A stretch of 64,000 nt of DNA from Planctomycetota bacterium (GTDB lineage Bacteria > Planctomycetota > Planctomycetia > Pirellulales > Lacipirellulaceae). The DNA lies in the NCBI GenBank assembly GCA_013152205.1, contig JAADGV010000115.1, forward strand, positions 1 through 64,000, written 5' to 3'. Position numbers and translations under genes: made by a program. The notes under the pieces are model-generated. The model did no database searches. It was not told where the DNA came from and worked only from the letters and a program-made list of their open reading frames with translations. Numbering within the stretch: the first letter of the stretch is position 1; each line of letters opens with the position of its first letter. This document shows, piece after piece, positions 8,965-18,249 of this stretch.

Positions 8965-9210
8965 CGGGTGGCACCCAACGCCGTTAACCCTTTTCGTAAC
9001 TTGTTGCACAACCACGGTTTCTGTAAAGCACTTACTCAACGCTAACTTTAACCTGGTATTCCAGATGGAAACGCTAGCAGCCATCATGGGTTTCCATTAG
9101 TTCTTCCCGATGACGGAGAACAAAAGATCTACATCGGCCCGTTGCCGAGTTGTAAATACGCTGGAAAACAAGCGGTTTGAAAAGGGTTAACGGCGTTGGG
9201 TGCCACCCGC
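8965..9210. mobile_element. MITE-like element with perfect 30-bp terminal inverted repeats
   Basis: Positions 8965-8994 and 9181-9210 are exact reverse complements over 30 bp (CGGGTGGCACCC at the outer end, GTTAACCCTTTT at the inner end). The 186 bp between them encode nothing recognisable but contain a small hairpin TGGAAAC...GTTTCCA at about 9065-9096. Total length 246 bp fits a non-autonomous element. No target duplication is obvious, so a REP/RAYT-type origin is equally possible. Confidence 0.75.
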
Positions 9211-9352
9211 GTGAAAGACCAAGAGTTCATGTCCGTCTGGTTCTTGTTGTTCTACACCAAGATTTGGTTTATCGCGTTCACCAATGTTTCCAACCCACCC
9301 GTAAACGGGAATAATCAATCTTAGTTTCCCCCTCACTTCATACCTAGCTCAA

Positions 9353-10699
9353 GTGGATAGCTATCGGATGGACGAAAATAGAAACGAAAGTCTCGCGCCT
9401 GACGACACTTGCGAAATGAAACGGATCCTCAAGTTACTTGCTCGCTCTGAGCAGATACTTCAAGCTGGAGGAAACATGGATAGTGTCTACACTGAGCTGA
9501 AAGTAAGCAAAAAGAAATTTGAGAAGTACTTCGACCAATATGCACCACCACCAAACTCGGCGGAATCTCTTTCAGCGACGAAACTATGTCGAGCAGTATT
9601 CCCAATATTCAGAGAAAATGCCGCAGAAGAAAAGGAACATGAGGGGTCGGGTGTTTTGCTGGAGATTGGAGACGAGCTATTTGTACTGTCTGCTGCGCAC
9701 GTATTTGACCATGCCGAAGGCAGCCCTTTGTACATGCCCGCTGCCGATCAGTTAGATCAAATGCACGGATCAATATCGCAAGGCGTTATGCCAGAATGCG
9801 GTAGTCGAAAAGATGACAGAGTTGACATGGCCTATTATCGTCTAGCAACAGAGTGGAAACATAAGCTTCATCCAGACATTACTCCGGCTTCAATATTCGA
9901 CTTACTCCTTACCGATGTAGTAGAAACAGGAAACGTACACACCTTCTGCGGATACCCTTGGAGGAAAACTAAGCGACGTGGAACTACATTCATGGGTGAG
10001 CAAATCACTTACACAGGCCACCTTCAGCCTTCGGACGTCTATCGTAAGTTTGGGTATAGTCGCAAGAGCCATATCGTCATCCGCTTTCGTCGTAATAAGG
10101 CTCATAGTAATGTTCATGGCCCGAACTCACCCGCTGTACGACCAGAGGGCGTTAGCGGTGGAGCCGTCTTCTCATGGCCAACTACCTTCAAAGAGCGGGT
10201 CTCCTCTCCAACTCTCAAGATAGCAGCAATCGCTCACTCGTATCATGAACGTGATCATTGCTTAGCTTCAACTCGAGTGATCTCTGCAATGATGGCAATC
10301 GTGCGCAACAACCCACACTTAGCTTCGCACTTCTTGTACTTAGATGACATGGCCGATGAACTGCGGCTCTTTCTGCACGAAATAATTACAGCCCAAAATA
10401 AGCCTTTCATGCCACCTATAGTCGGCATTGCCTGGTACACCGAAAGCACATATCGTCGTTGCCTTGACATTTTCGACGACGCTTCCGGTTTCCCTGACAC
10501 TTTCGCTGAATGGCTAAAATTGGCTGAATCGACGGAGAATCAGTTGGCAATTGATGGAGTCGAGTCTATTCGTGCAGAGATTGATCCGGAGACGTTTCCA
10601 GATTGGTGCTCAATACGCGGCATTGATAAGCTCGACAGTGATGCAAGGATGGCGTTTGGAAACGAAAAGGCATTCGAGTCTATTCAACATCTCAAATAG
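9353..10699 (+). CDS. Trypsin-like serine protease with N-terminal HTH-like segment
   Basis: A 448-residue protein with no signal peptide, so probably cytoplasmic. The catalytic triad of an S1-type trypsin fold is visible: His116 (VLSAAHVFD), Asp158 (RVDMAYYRL) and Ser268 (PEGVSGGAVF). Residues about 23-64 (RILKLLARSEQIL to KFEKYFDQY) resemble the helix-turn-helix of IS3-type transposase OrfA, where a helical repeat precedes a tyrosine-rich recognition helix. Residues about 320-448 are unassigned. Base composition is lower in GC than its neighbours and the gene sits behind a palindrome block, both suggesting acquisition. The start is uncertain: 9353 has no ribosome site, whereas an in-frame ATG at 9476 follows GGAGG but would remove most of the HTH-like part. 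Single trypsin-like proteins of this sort occur in defence contexts; that link is speculative here. Confidence 0.75.
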   Translation: MDSYRMDENRNESLAPDDTCEMKRILKLLARSEQILQAGGNMDSVYTELKVSKKKFEKYFDQYAPPPNSAESLSATKLCRAVFPIFRENAAEEKEHEGSGVLLEIGDELFVLSAAHVFDHAEGSPLYMPAADQLDQMHGSISQGVMPECGSRKDDRVDMAYYRLATEWKHKLHPDITPASIFDLLLTDVVETGNVHTFCGYPWRKTKRRGTTFMGEQITYTGHLQPSDVYRKFGYSRKSHIVIRFRRNKAHSNVHGPNSPAVRPEGVSGGAVFSWPTTFKERVSSPTLKIAAIAHSYHERDHCLASTRVISAMMAIVRNNPHLASHFLYLDDMADELRLFLHEIITAQNKPFMPPIVGIAWYTESTYRRCLDIFDDASGFPDTFAEWLKLAESTENQLAIDGVESIRAEIDPETFPDWCSIRGIDKLDSDARMAFGNEKAFESIQHLK

Positions 10700-11893
10700 A
10701 CAACCTCGAAAATGACAAGCATAGGTCCGTCACCCCATTGCATTTCGGCGACACGAAAACCCGCGTAGGTTGCATCAGACCGCCAGTGCGAGGGAATCAT
10801 CGTTCGGCGCAGCGGTGTTTTCCACCGACCGCAGCTCAAGGCAGTGAAATGCGTAGTCATACTTGTGGCGCTGGGTAACGCTTGGCGGTCTGCAGAGAGC
10901 TGCGTTTGTGACCAAGGACGAACCGTCCTTGTGCAGTTGGGAAATTGCCCGAAATGACACATGCGTGACCCTCCTTGGGCAGAAACGATAGTGCCGAAGC
11001 TGCGTAGGATTTATCGACCGAAGCACCTCTGGAACGCGCGTCTGTCCGGTCCGTTTGCTCGGTGAAAGTTGAAGATCCAAAAAATAGTCTTTTCGCGTCT
11101 ATTCGCGTAATTCGCGGGCTCCCTTCTTTGCAGTGCCCTTTCTTTTCCGTGGCTGATGCTTAGTCTCCTTTCACCCGGCTGCGTCTGACGACCGCTACAG
11201 AAAAAATCGAAGTGGCCAAAAATGATGGTGGAATTTAACTTGCCATTCCACGATAATCACCACTGCACTTCGATGCCCCTCGATCTTTGACAATTGAAAG
11301 CCAATGAAGAATCCATTCCCGAAGAAGGGGTCGGATAGGTCACCAGGCGATCCAGGCTGACGCTAAAATGATGGTATCAAACCAGCAATTCAAAAGATTT
11401 CCTCCGCTGTCTCTGCGCCTCAGCGAGACAATCCCTTTTTTGTCTTTCCTTTGCGACTTAGCGCCTTTGCAAGAAATTCCTACCTGTTTGGTTACGGCTT
11501 TGCTGCGCTGTGCCCTTGGTGGTGAGAAATTCAGGCTAGCCACACACCAGAAACTAGAGCAGGAAAAGCCAAAACTCCCCTCGCTCTGTTTTTGTATACC
11601 TGAGCAAACCCCTTGAAACGTAGCCCAAGACGCACCACCCAAATCGAAAGAGCACCGAGTTTTGTCCAGTTCACGGCGTTTTCATGATTTTTGGACAATA
11701 CTAACCGCCACAAACGGGCTCTCGCCCCTGCAATAGCAGAGTCAACGACGGCAGCGGCAAAGAGTTTTGGCAAATTTGCGCGGTCAAAACTTCCCAACAC
11801 CCGAAGCAGTGACCCGTTAGCGGTGGCGGCCACGCCATCACGAATGGGGAACGCCTCAAAGCACAGAAAAAAGTAAAACGCTCCAGCAGAAAG
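10700..11893. other. Long intergenic region with relics and repeats
   Basis: No intact gene is seen in about 1.2 kb. A minus-strand frame at 10684-10962 ends in WRSDATYAGFRVAE, reminiscent of the C-terminus of formylglycine-generating-enzyme-like (SUMF) domains, and could be a decayed fragment. TTTTCGCGTCTATTCGCGTA with AATTCGCGGGC following, at 11087-11120, is a repeat shared with 21301-21330. A hairpin at 11207-11273 has TCGAAGTG/CACTTCGA outer and GTGGAAT/ATTCCAC inner stems. The dispersed GTTAGCG-GGCGGCCACGCC module lies at 11816-11850. Confidence 0.6.
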
Positions 11894-13150
11894 CTACTTC
11901 CCCGCGCTGGCCAATTTGTCCGCTCGGCTTTGCTTTTGGGCTTGTTCTTTTTCTGAGGGGGCGGCCTTACCAGGTTCGTTTTCTTGGTAGAAACTGATGA
12001 GGCTGTTGAGATTGCACTGGATGTATGGTTCGTCGCAGGCAGGCGTAAACTTACCGGCGTTGGCAAACCACATATCGAGTGTTTCAGGAGCGAAAACTGC
12101 ATTGTGCAGATTCGACTTCATCGCCACGGGACGTTTGATAATGTCGATCATAACCTGAGCATCGATTTTGCCGTAATTTTCTTGAATGCGTTGGCTAAGC
12201 TTCTTGGCACGACTGCCTGCAGAAAACATCACCGTATCTTCAGGCACTAGCGGCAGCATCTCGCTTTGCTCTCCAGGGGCCAACACCAACACGTCGTCTG
12301 GAGTGCAGTAAAGCCCAGCCATGTTGCCCGACCGATCGCTAAAGACGTAATAGTATTCGCAGGTCCGCGGGGTTTCGCGGACGATTTTTACGGCCTCTTC
12401 GACCGTGGAAGCTCGCTCCATGACATCACGCAACAGGAAGCTCATCGGCATACCATCCCAGAGGCCTTCGCCTTTGCCGCCCATCTCGCCAATGGCCAGC
12501 CCATGTTCGTTCATGGCAGTTACCGTGCCAATGAAACCGGCATAGCCCAGGCTCATCCAATGGTGGTGCTTCTCAGGCATAAACACTACGACCGCAGACA
12601 TGCCCTGTAGGTTGATGTCTCGCATGTAGTCGAGCACCCGAGCATGGTAAACACGCCCATCAAGGCTTGCCTTACCTCGAACGGCAACGCCGCTGCAATG
12701 GAACCGTTCAGGAAAGAGATTCGCATAGCGGACGTCGCGCTGAGACATACCCGCCGCTAGGGCAAGGGCATCGCATTCTTCGAGGAATCGCTCAGGCATG
12801 TGGGGCAACGTGCGACGCTGGATTTCTTCCATCCGGTTAAGAAACCACTTGTTTCCTTGGAGCGATTCGACGCCGCCCACCATGTAAAGCACCCTCTCGG
12901 TGAGCCGGTTCGCTTCTTTGGTCAACAACTCGCCTTGAGCCGTTCCCATTTGGGTCGGTGTTCCCTCGACCAACAGGAAGGGAATCGGATTGCCTTCCAA
13001 ACGGCAAAGCAAGCCGTGGCCGTTGGGGGCCTGCTTAACAATGGTTAGGTTGGACGCCTCGGCGTAGGCAGAATTCGAAACGGCAATTAGGGTCAGGGCG
13101 GCTACACTAAAAACTCTCAGGATGTAGCGAATTGGTTGAGGAGAAGTCAT
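11894..13150 (-). CDS. Exported C45-family acyltransferase/peptidase-like hydrolase
   Basis: A 418-residue protein related to the Ntn-hydrolase family C45 (acyl-CoA:6-aminopenicillanic acid acyltransferase type). The probable autocatalytic nucleophile is Cys152 (FHCSGVAV), followed by the family's RVLDY segment (170-175), AMNEHGLAIGEMGG, and a late CEYYYVFSDRSG segment. A signal peptide covers residues 1-30 (SAYA), which places it outside the cytoplasm. The start at 13150 is set by a 4-base ATGA overlap with the stop of the upstream hydrolase, so translation is likely coupled. Members cleave amide bonds in acyl conjugates or small peptides; the substrate here is unknown. It is the last gene of a four-gene exported-hydrolase operon. 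A Lys/Gln-rich tail follows the domain. Confidence 0.85.
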   Translation of the reverse strand: MTSPQPIRYILRVFSVAALTLIAVSNSAYAEASNLTIVKQAPNGHGLLCRLEGNPIPFLLVEGTPTQMGTAQGELLTKEANRLTERVLYMVGGVESLQGNKWFLNRMEEIQRRTLPHMPERFLEECDALALAAGMSQRDVRYANLFPERFHCSGVAVRGKASLDGRVYHARVLDYMRDINLQGMSAVVVFMPEKHHHWMSLGYAGFIGTVTAMNEHGLAIGEMGGKGEGLWDGMPMSFLLRDVMERASTVEEAVKIVRETPRTCEYYYVFSDRSGNMAGLYCTPDDVLVLAPGEQSEMLPLVPEDTVMFSAGSRAKKLSQRIQENYGKIDAQVMIDIIKRPVAMKSNLHNAVFAPETLDMWFANAGKFTPACDEPYIQCNLNSLISFYQENEPGKAAPSEKEQAQKQSRADKLASAGK

Positions 13151-14931
13151 TCGGTAAACTCCATCGCGAAGTTGAATAGGGAAGCGTAGATCCGTAACAA
13201 GTCTGCCTTGTCGACATCTTCGACAGGGATATCTGGCGGAGGTTGGAATAAGGAGGGGAAGGCAACTGAATTGGATTGCCAACTACGAAAGGTTAGCGTT
13301 CCTTGCATGCCCTCGATATCAAAAGAAATCGACTTAGGTGTTTTCTGGTCTTGCTGGAACGTAATTTGGATTGAGACTCCATCGCTCTTCTTGCGAGGCG
13401 AGACATGGAGGACAAGGGTGCCATCGTCCAAGGTTTCGCTTTCAACCTGAACTAGTTGCTCGAGGAGTGCCGGAGCAAGCGGCAAAGTTGCCATCATGCC
13501 GGTAACCATTTTCACCTTCCCAAGATATCCAGCGTCGGCAAACGTAAGCGGGTCGCGAGATTCAACGCTCCCAGCGGTACTTCCAAGAAAAACGGCCTTA
13601 TCGGTTGCCATCCAAGGATAAGTATCTTGGCCGAAATAGGCTTTCCCTAACATCGGCACATCGAGTTGAATTCGGAAACGATGGTCGGTACCACGAGCAA
13701 ATTGCAGTTTGCCCTCATACGTTTTGCCACCTTTTTCAGCGACTGAGACATCAATATCAGCCAGATGGCAGCGGCCTTCAGCGGGGGTAACCGTGAAAAG
13801 GCCTGCCGCTTGCGAAATAAGGTTGGCTATCTGCTCGACGGGGTCTTTGGGTGCTGTGGCGTCGATCGTCGGGACTTGAATCCCGGGCGGCAGGTCTTGG
13901 GCAAAGAAGTCGACCGTGCGACGCATGATTTCCGGGAGTCTGGCCACAGCGGTGTAATGGCCTAAGCCTTCGAGCCAGAAAACCTGATCCGAAATCCCCA
14001 GGGCCTCGGCTAGTTTTTTAGTCGCCGCAGGTGGGACCACTTTGTCCTGGTCGCCGTTGATCATTAACACACGGCCATCCAGGGCCCGTTCGCGCAAGCC
14101 CGCCGCGTAGGTTAGCGGATCGACCGAAGCGATCGCCTGTTTGATTTCTTCTTGTTCAGCCGCCGGCAAAGACATGAGGTGCTCGTTGAGCGAACTGGTC
14201 TCATCGCTTTCTTGGATAATGCTAAGGAGATCGCCTCCAGACAACAGCAGACCCGTACGATAAAAGCGGTCGTCGCTGCCTGCCGTCGCAGCACTGACAA
14301 AGCTGCCAAGACTAATCCCCGAAATGCCGATCCGCTTGGAATCTATCCCAGGCAAGGCGGCAAGCACATCGAAGGTTCGCTGCGAGTCGAGCATCCCTTG
14401 CGGGAGCGATTCGATAAAGAGTCGACTATTACGCGCAAGTTCACCACGCCCGCCCGGCAAGGCACGTTCGCCGTAGTAGGGCAACTTAAACATGATCGCG
14501 GGCACACCACGTTGGGCGAGTGACGAGCAAAGCATACGCACCAATTCGTAGTTGCCATTGAGAATATGCAGGCAGATTACCGCAGGGCGACCTGGATCGT
14601 CGGGCTCAACCCCATCTGGCAGATAGTAATCGGCTGGCACCGTATTGTTAGGCTCGTGCGCAGTTACAACCGGCGAGGGATAGGTCAGCCGAAAAATACG
14701 GTAGCCACGCTTGGTGGCGGTTTTTCTTATTTGGACGCTAAACGGATCGTTGTTAAACGTCTTTTTAACGAGTATCTCTTTAACCTTCTCCTTAGAGCCA
14801 GCCGCTTTGGTGCCGCTTGCTGATACTTGTCCGGAGGTTTGCTGCACAGCGAGCGTTAAGCAGCAAAGAGATACAACCGCTCCCAAAAAACTTTGCCGAA
14901 GGGTTGGCCAGCCTAGTCTCGAGGTAGTCAT
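13147..14931 (-). CDS. Exported alpha/beta hydrolase with C-terminal extension
   Basis: A 594-residue protein. From the ATG at 14931 there is a signal peptide (residues about 12-34). The alpha/beta-hydrolase domain (dienelactone-hydrolase/acyl-peptidase type) spans about 80-350: nucleophile Ser207 in GISLG, acid Asp294 or Asp296 (INGDQDKVVP), base His325 (GLGHY). The remaining about 220 residues form an unassigned, probably beta-rich C-terminal domain (lipoprotein-carrier-like alternation of strands), which is not part of the hydrolase. Upstream in-frame codons to 15099 are considered non-coding because the signal peptide starts at 14931. The stop overlaps the ATG of the C45 gene. The substrate cannot be assigned; an ester or peptide bond is likely. 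Confidence 0.85.
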   Translation of the reverse strand: MTTSRLGWPTLRQSFLGAVVSLCCLTLAVQQTSGQVSASGTKAAGSKEKVKEILVKKTFNNDPFSVQIRKTATKRGYRIFRLTYPSPVVTAHEPNNTVPADYYLPDGVEPDDPGRPAVICLHILNGNYELVRMLCSSLAQRGVPAIMFKLPYYGERALPGGRGELARNSRLFIESLPQGMLDSQRTFDVLAALPGIDSKRIGISGISLGSFVSAATAGSDDRFYRTGLLLSGGDLLSIIQESDETSSLNEHLMSLPAAEQEEIKQAIASVDPLTYAAGLRERALDGRVLMINGDQDKVVPPAATKKLAEALGISDQVFWLEGLGHYTAVARLPEIMRRTVDFFAQDLPPGIQVPTIDATAPKDPVEQIANLISQAAGLFTVTPAEGRCHLADIDVSVAEKGGKTYEGKLQFARGTDHRFRIQLDVPMLGKAYFGQDTYPWMATDKAVFLGSTAGSVESRDPLTFADAGYLGKVKMVTGMMATLPLAPALLEQLVQVESETLDDGTLVLHVSPRKKSDGVSIQITFQQDQKTPKSISFDIEGMQGTLTFRSWQSNSVAFPSLFQPPPDIPVEDVDKADLLRIYASLFNFAMEFTE

Positions 14932-15106
14932 CCGATTTCGCCTTATTTGAAACAGCAGGGCAGGGGAGCTGCAAAGTTGCAAGTCTCGTTGTAGCAATAT
15001 CTGGCCAAAAAAATCATCCCAATTTTGTTTGATTTGAAGCGAAGGGGTTTTCATCCTCCGGATTTGCCAGCTTTCCAGCAAACAGCCTTGCCCAAACAAC
15101 GCAGAA

Positions 15107-16840
15107 CTACAAACCTGCGTTCAGGTGGTAAGTAAACCCATCACATCCTTTGCTTTTTAGCCAGGCCGTCATGCTCTTAGCTTGCTTTCGAAGCAGCGAT
15201 TGTGGTAGCCAGTGCAGCTCAAGAGTCAGTCCTTTTCGGGAGACTTTCCCCCACTTCTCAGGCGGAGGCGTTTTGAGGGTTGGCCATTTGCCGATAGCCC
15301 AAGGTGGTGCTTTTTCTGCTGTTGGCGGTTTGTTGAAAAACGCAGCCGCTTCTTTTTCGATCGCGAGAGCGTCTTCCTCGTTGGCTGCCGTGCAAGTGAT
15401 CGAAACCGTTGCTGGCTTCGAGACGTCTCGATCAGCAAACGGCAGCGTGTCGGGAAGAACACGTACAGCTGTAGTGAACTTCAACGAGGTGGGTCCTCCA
15501 ACGTCATAGGTCAATTCAACGAAGGCCGCCGTCCAGCCTTCCTGGGGCTCCTCCACTTTGGCCACGTAGACACCATTGCCTTGGTCTTCTAATGGCTGGC
15601 TGGTGTATTTTGGGCCAAGCGACTCAAGGCGGAAATCACGTGCCTCGGGGTTGGTCGCTTGCCAAAGCAAAACTTGAACGGGAGTGTCGACCGTTTTTAC
15701 GCGAATCGAACCATCGTCTTCAAACGACCAAGAGAACTCGGGGCGTTCCTTGTCGTTGATAACCATCCAGAAAAAAGTGGCGATGCTTTCCAACGCATCG
15801 GAATTGTCTAATCCATGGTCTGCATTGGGGACATATCGCAAATGTTTTTCACCCTGCAATTCGTCGAAGTAGAAACGCGAAGAGTCGGGAAGGAAAAACT
15901 GATCGCCCGAGCCACAGACGATAAACTTCGGTAACTTCAGGCGATGGCGATAGGAGTAAGGGTCGACCAACTTGTAGAGTTCGGCCATCCGCGGATGGTC
16001 CATTCGCTCGGTGATCCGATGCGCTACGTAGTCTCCGATCGCAGGAGCCCAGAAACCGTAGGCCGCATGGTGGTGAAGCATCGAAGCTTTGACATTCAAG
16101 ACATCAATAACGATCGGTACAATCGCAACGACACGGTCGTCCACCGCACCCGTCAGCCAAGTGGTCCAGCCTCGCTTCGAGCCGCCAGCGACCACAAACT
16201 TGTCAACGGTTTTTTTCGATTCCGATTGGATGAGAGCGGTAATCGTATCCATCGCCCGCACAGCACTCTTCACCATCGGGTTGCGGGCAGGCCAATTGTC
16301 GTCACCTGTTTTTAGATATTGAGCCCACGTGTAGCCTACCAAGTCGTCTTCGGCGCGTTTCTGGCCATCCTGATGAAAAATGAGGGGCTGGTTAGGTACC
16401 ATTTTTAGTTCGGCAACCACCGCGCCAGTCGCTTTCGCGATGCGGAGCGTAATATCCGACGGCTTATTCGGAGGGGTCCCGCCGTTTTTGCCGCCGCCGA
16501 TGAACAGAAAACCCGTATCAGAACTCACATTGTCGGGAACAACCACCGTCAGCCAATGTTGCCATTCAGTGCGATCAACTTCTTCGCTACTTCGCCATGT
16601 TTGAGAGATCATGTCGACAACATAAGCCTTGCCACCAGGCAGCGAGACGGTCTCGACGATTTTCCAAGAATAACTCGAATCGGGTTTGGCGATGTAGCGG
16701 TCCAGAGCAGTTTGCTTTGGGAGAGCTTCTTCGGCGCTGGCTAAGGGCAGGCCAAGCAGGGAAACGAAAATGGCAGCAACGAACAAACTGAAATGTTTAA
16801 TGCCCACGTTGTTCCAGAACCGCACTTTGTGAATAGTCAT
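15107..16840 (-). CDS. PhoPQ-activated pathogenicity-related (PqaA-type) family protein
   Basis: A protein of about 577 residues matching the PhoPQ-related family, an alpha/beta-hydrolase-like group: ALDRYIAKPDSSYSWKIVET opens the domain, then TVVVPD, IGGGKNGG, and the nucleophile elbow GGSKRGWTTW, with CGSGDQFF and NADHGLDN later in place of acid and His regions. A signal peptide is clear (VAAIFVSLLGLPLASA). The chosen ATG at 16840 lies in the same TACGACATGAC context as the start of the upstream esterase; an ATG at 16861 is the alternative. It is the second gene of the exported-hydrolase operon, 60 bp after the esterase. Family function is poorly known; in enterobacteria it is PhoPQ-regulated, which is not shown for this organism. 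Confidence 0.87.
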   Translation of the reverse strand: MTIHKVRFWNNVGIKHFSLFVAAIFVSLLGLPLASAEEALPKQTALDRYIAKPDSSYSWKIVETVSLPGGKAYVVDMISQTWRSSEEVDRTEWQHWLTVVVPDNVSSDTGFLFIGGGKNGGTPPNKPSDITLRIAKATGAVVAELKMVPNQPLIFHQDGQKRAEDDLVGYTWAQYLKTGDDNWPARNPMVKSAVRAMDTITALIQSESKKTVDKFVVAGGSKRGWTTWLTGAVDDRVVAIVPIVIDVLNVKASMLHHHAAYGFWAPAIGDYVAHRITERMDHPRMAELYKLVDPYSYRHRLKLPKFIVCGSGDQFFLPDSSRFYFDELQGEKHLRYVPNADHGLDNSDALESIATFFWMVINDKERPEFSWSFEDDGSIRVKTVDTPVQVLLWQATNPEARDFRLESLGPKYTSQPLEDQGNGVYVAKVEEPQEGWTAAFVELTYDVGGPTSLKFTTAVRVLPDTLPFADRDVSKPATVSITCTAANEEDALAIEKEAAAFFNKPPTAEKAPPWAIGKWPTLKTPPPEKWGKVSRKGLTLELHWLPQSLLRKQAKSMTAWLKSKGCDGFTYHLNAGL

Positions 16841-16902
16841 GTCGTATTTGGCTTTCTTCATCGAGTAGAAATTGTAAAGGGCCGGTTAGATATGCTAGCG
16901 TG

Positions 16903-17943
16903 TTATTTCGATAACGTACCAGACGATTCTTTGCTTAGGTGTTTTTCAAAAAATGCACTCATTACCTTGAAGCAGTATTCATTGACCGGAGCGGCGACGT
17001 CCATCGTGTGTGGCCAGCCTTCGAGGCGATGGTACTCATGAGGCACATTGTTGTCGGTCAGTTGTTGGTCGAGTTGATCCGACTGAGCAATCGGCACAAT
17101 TTTATCGATTGTGCCGTGCAGAATAAGCGTGGGCGGATCATCCGATGAAATATGCGAGAAAGGCGAGGCCAGTCGGTACACCTCGGGCGATTCTTCAATC
17201 GACCTGCCATCAAGAAATTCGACAACCGATTCTCTCACCGAGGCTTCGGGAGTAGTCAGATCGCTAGGGCCATAAAGATTAACAACAGCTCGGACGCGGC
17301 TGCTGACGTCTTGGTGGCCGCCGTTTCCTTCTAGCTCGGGCTTGTCAGACGAATAGCCCACCATCATAGAAAGATGCCCGCCGGCTGACCCTCCGAGGAT
17401 GGCAATGCGGTCTGGGTCGACGCCAATTTCCTTCGCGCTACTGCGCATCCAACGAACTGCGCACTTGGCGTCCTCGACTGCCGCAGGAAACGGAGCTACA
17501 TCACGCAGTCGATAGCTGATTGTCGCTACGACATAACCTTGCTCGGCGAATTTAATGCAGTAGTAACGATAATCATTCCGATGGCCTTTCTTCCAGCCAC
17601 CGCCATGAACAAAGATCAAGCCGGGAACGTCTTTCGTAAGTTCCTTCGGCGAATAAAGATCTAGCTGTAGTGAGACGTCTTGCCCGCGGCCATATTCGAT
17701 GTCTTTCTCTACGGTCACCGACTCGGGAACGGCCAGTTCACGATCCACCGATTTTAGTTGCCCCGTGAACCAGGCGAGCTTGATCATCTCGAGTGAGGGA
17801 TAGCCCGCCGGAGGTTTGAGAGTCTGGTTTTCACTGCTCTCTTCACCATGGCTGGCGACAGTTAGAAGTACAACAATGCACAAACCGTACAGGCACTTCG
17901 AAAGGAAAAAACTAGCCGAGAAACGAAGGCTTCGAATCGTCAT
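16903..17943 (-). CDS. Exported alpha/beta hydrolase, acetyl-esterase (BD-FAE) type
   Basis: A 346-residue esterase. Signal peptide about residues 1-34. The HGGGW oxyanion motif is at 113-117, nucleophile Ser186 in GGSAGGH, acid Asp280 (HGTIDKIVP) and catalytic His312 (GWPHTMD). This arrangement matches carbohydrate esterases such as bifunctional feruloyl/acetylxylan esterases, so removal of acyl groups from polysaccharides is the likely role. The ATG at 17943 is preferred to the in-frame TTG at 17955. It is the first gene of a minus-strand run with the PhoPQ-related protein, the larger alpha/beta hydrolase and the C45 hydrolase, all with signal peptides. Confidence 0.88.
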   Translation of the reverse strand: MTIRSLRFSASFFLSKCLYGLCIVVLLTVASHGEESSENQTLKPPAGYPSLEMIKLAWFTGQLKSVDRELAVPESVTVEKDIEYGRGQDVSLQLDLYSPKELTKDVPGLIFVHGGGWKKGHRNDYRYYCIKFAEQGYVVATISYRLRDVAPFPAAVEDAKCAVRWMRSSAKEIGVDPDRIAILGGSAGGHLSMMVGYSSDKPELEGNGGHQDVSSRVRAVVNLYGPSDLTTPEASVRESVVEFLDGRSIEESPEVYRLASPFSHISSDDPPTLILHGTIDKIVPIAQSDQLDQQLTDNNVPHEYHRLEGWPHTMDVAAPVNEYCFKVMSAFFEKHLSKESSGTLSK

Positions 17944-18160
17944 GTCGTAGTCCAACCAAAAATCAGGTGGGGGCCGCTAAGTGGCAGCGGCAGCGAAGGC
18001 GGGGAAAGTAATTCGTCATTTACTTTCACTGCATTGTATGCCGGGCAAGGTAGCTCTGCCACTGCTTCGTAAGAAAAACGCGAGAGATCCGTAGGGCGAA
18101 ACAAGCTTGCAGTTCCGGCGATGCGTGGCCGACACCTTCGGCCAAACGATACTGCAAACC

Positions 18161-18209
18161 AAAAAATAGGGGGCATTCCGACTTTCTTTTCAGAAAGCAG
18201 AATGCCCCC
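18161..18209 (-). terminator. Intrinsic terminator of the large PEP-CTERM gene
   Basis: On the minus strand a GC-rich hairpin (GGGGGCATTC / GAATGCCCCC with TTTCTTTTCAGAAA in the loop) is followed by TATTTTTTGG. It lies about 40 bp beyond the stop of the gene at 18250-20214 and upstream of the hydrolase operon. The rest of 17944-18160 holds an imperfect palindrome GAAAGTA...TACTTTC at 18004-18027 and no gene. Confidence 0.75.
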
Positions 18210-18249
18210 ATTTTCTTCAAGTTAAAAGCTACTTGCTTTCAAACTACCG

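Larger units (their letters stand above)
8652..9352. repeat. Block of nested palindromic repeats
   Basis: This 700-bp stretch has no supportable gene and is dominated by repeats: a dispersed module at 8670-8697, a short palindrome CGTAAGTCCTTACG at about 8736-8749, an outer inverted pair 8750-8779/8927-8956, an inner pair 8826-8840/8863-8877, a GC-rich hairpin at about 8899-8935, and a separate perfect 30-bp inverted pair 8965-8994/9181-9210. Each is listed separately where it is strong. Confidence 0.85.

Noticed and set aside
9353-10699. Complete defence system around the trypsin-like gene
   Set aside because: No ATPase, nuclease or effector partner lies nearby; only the single gene and repeats are visible.
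16840-17955. Recent duplication of the N-termini of adjacent hydrolases
   Set aside because: The shared TACGACATGAC-ATTC context covers only about 16 bases around the start codons, and the proteins differ afterwards; used only as weak support for start choice.
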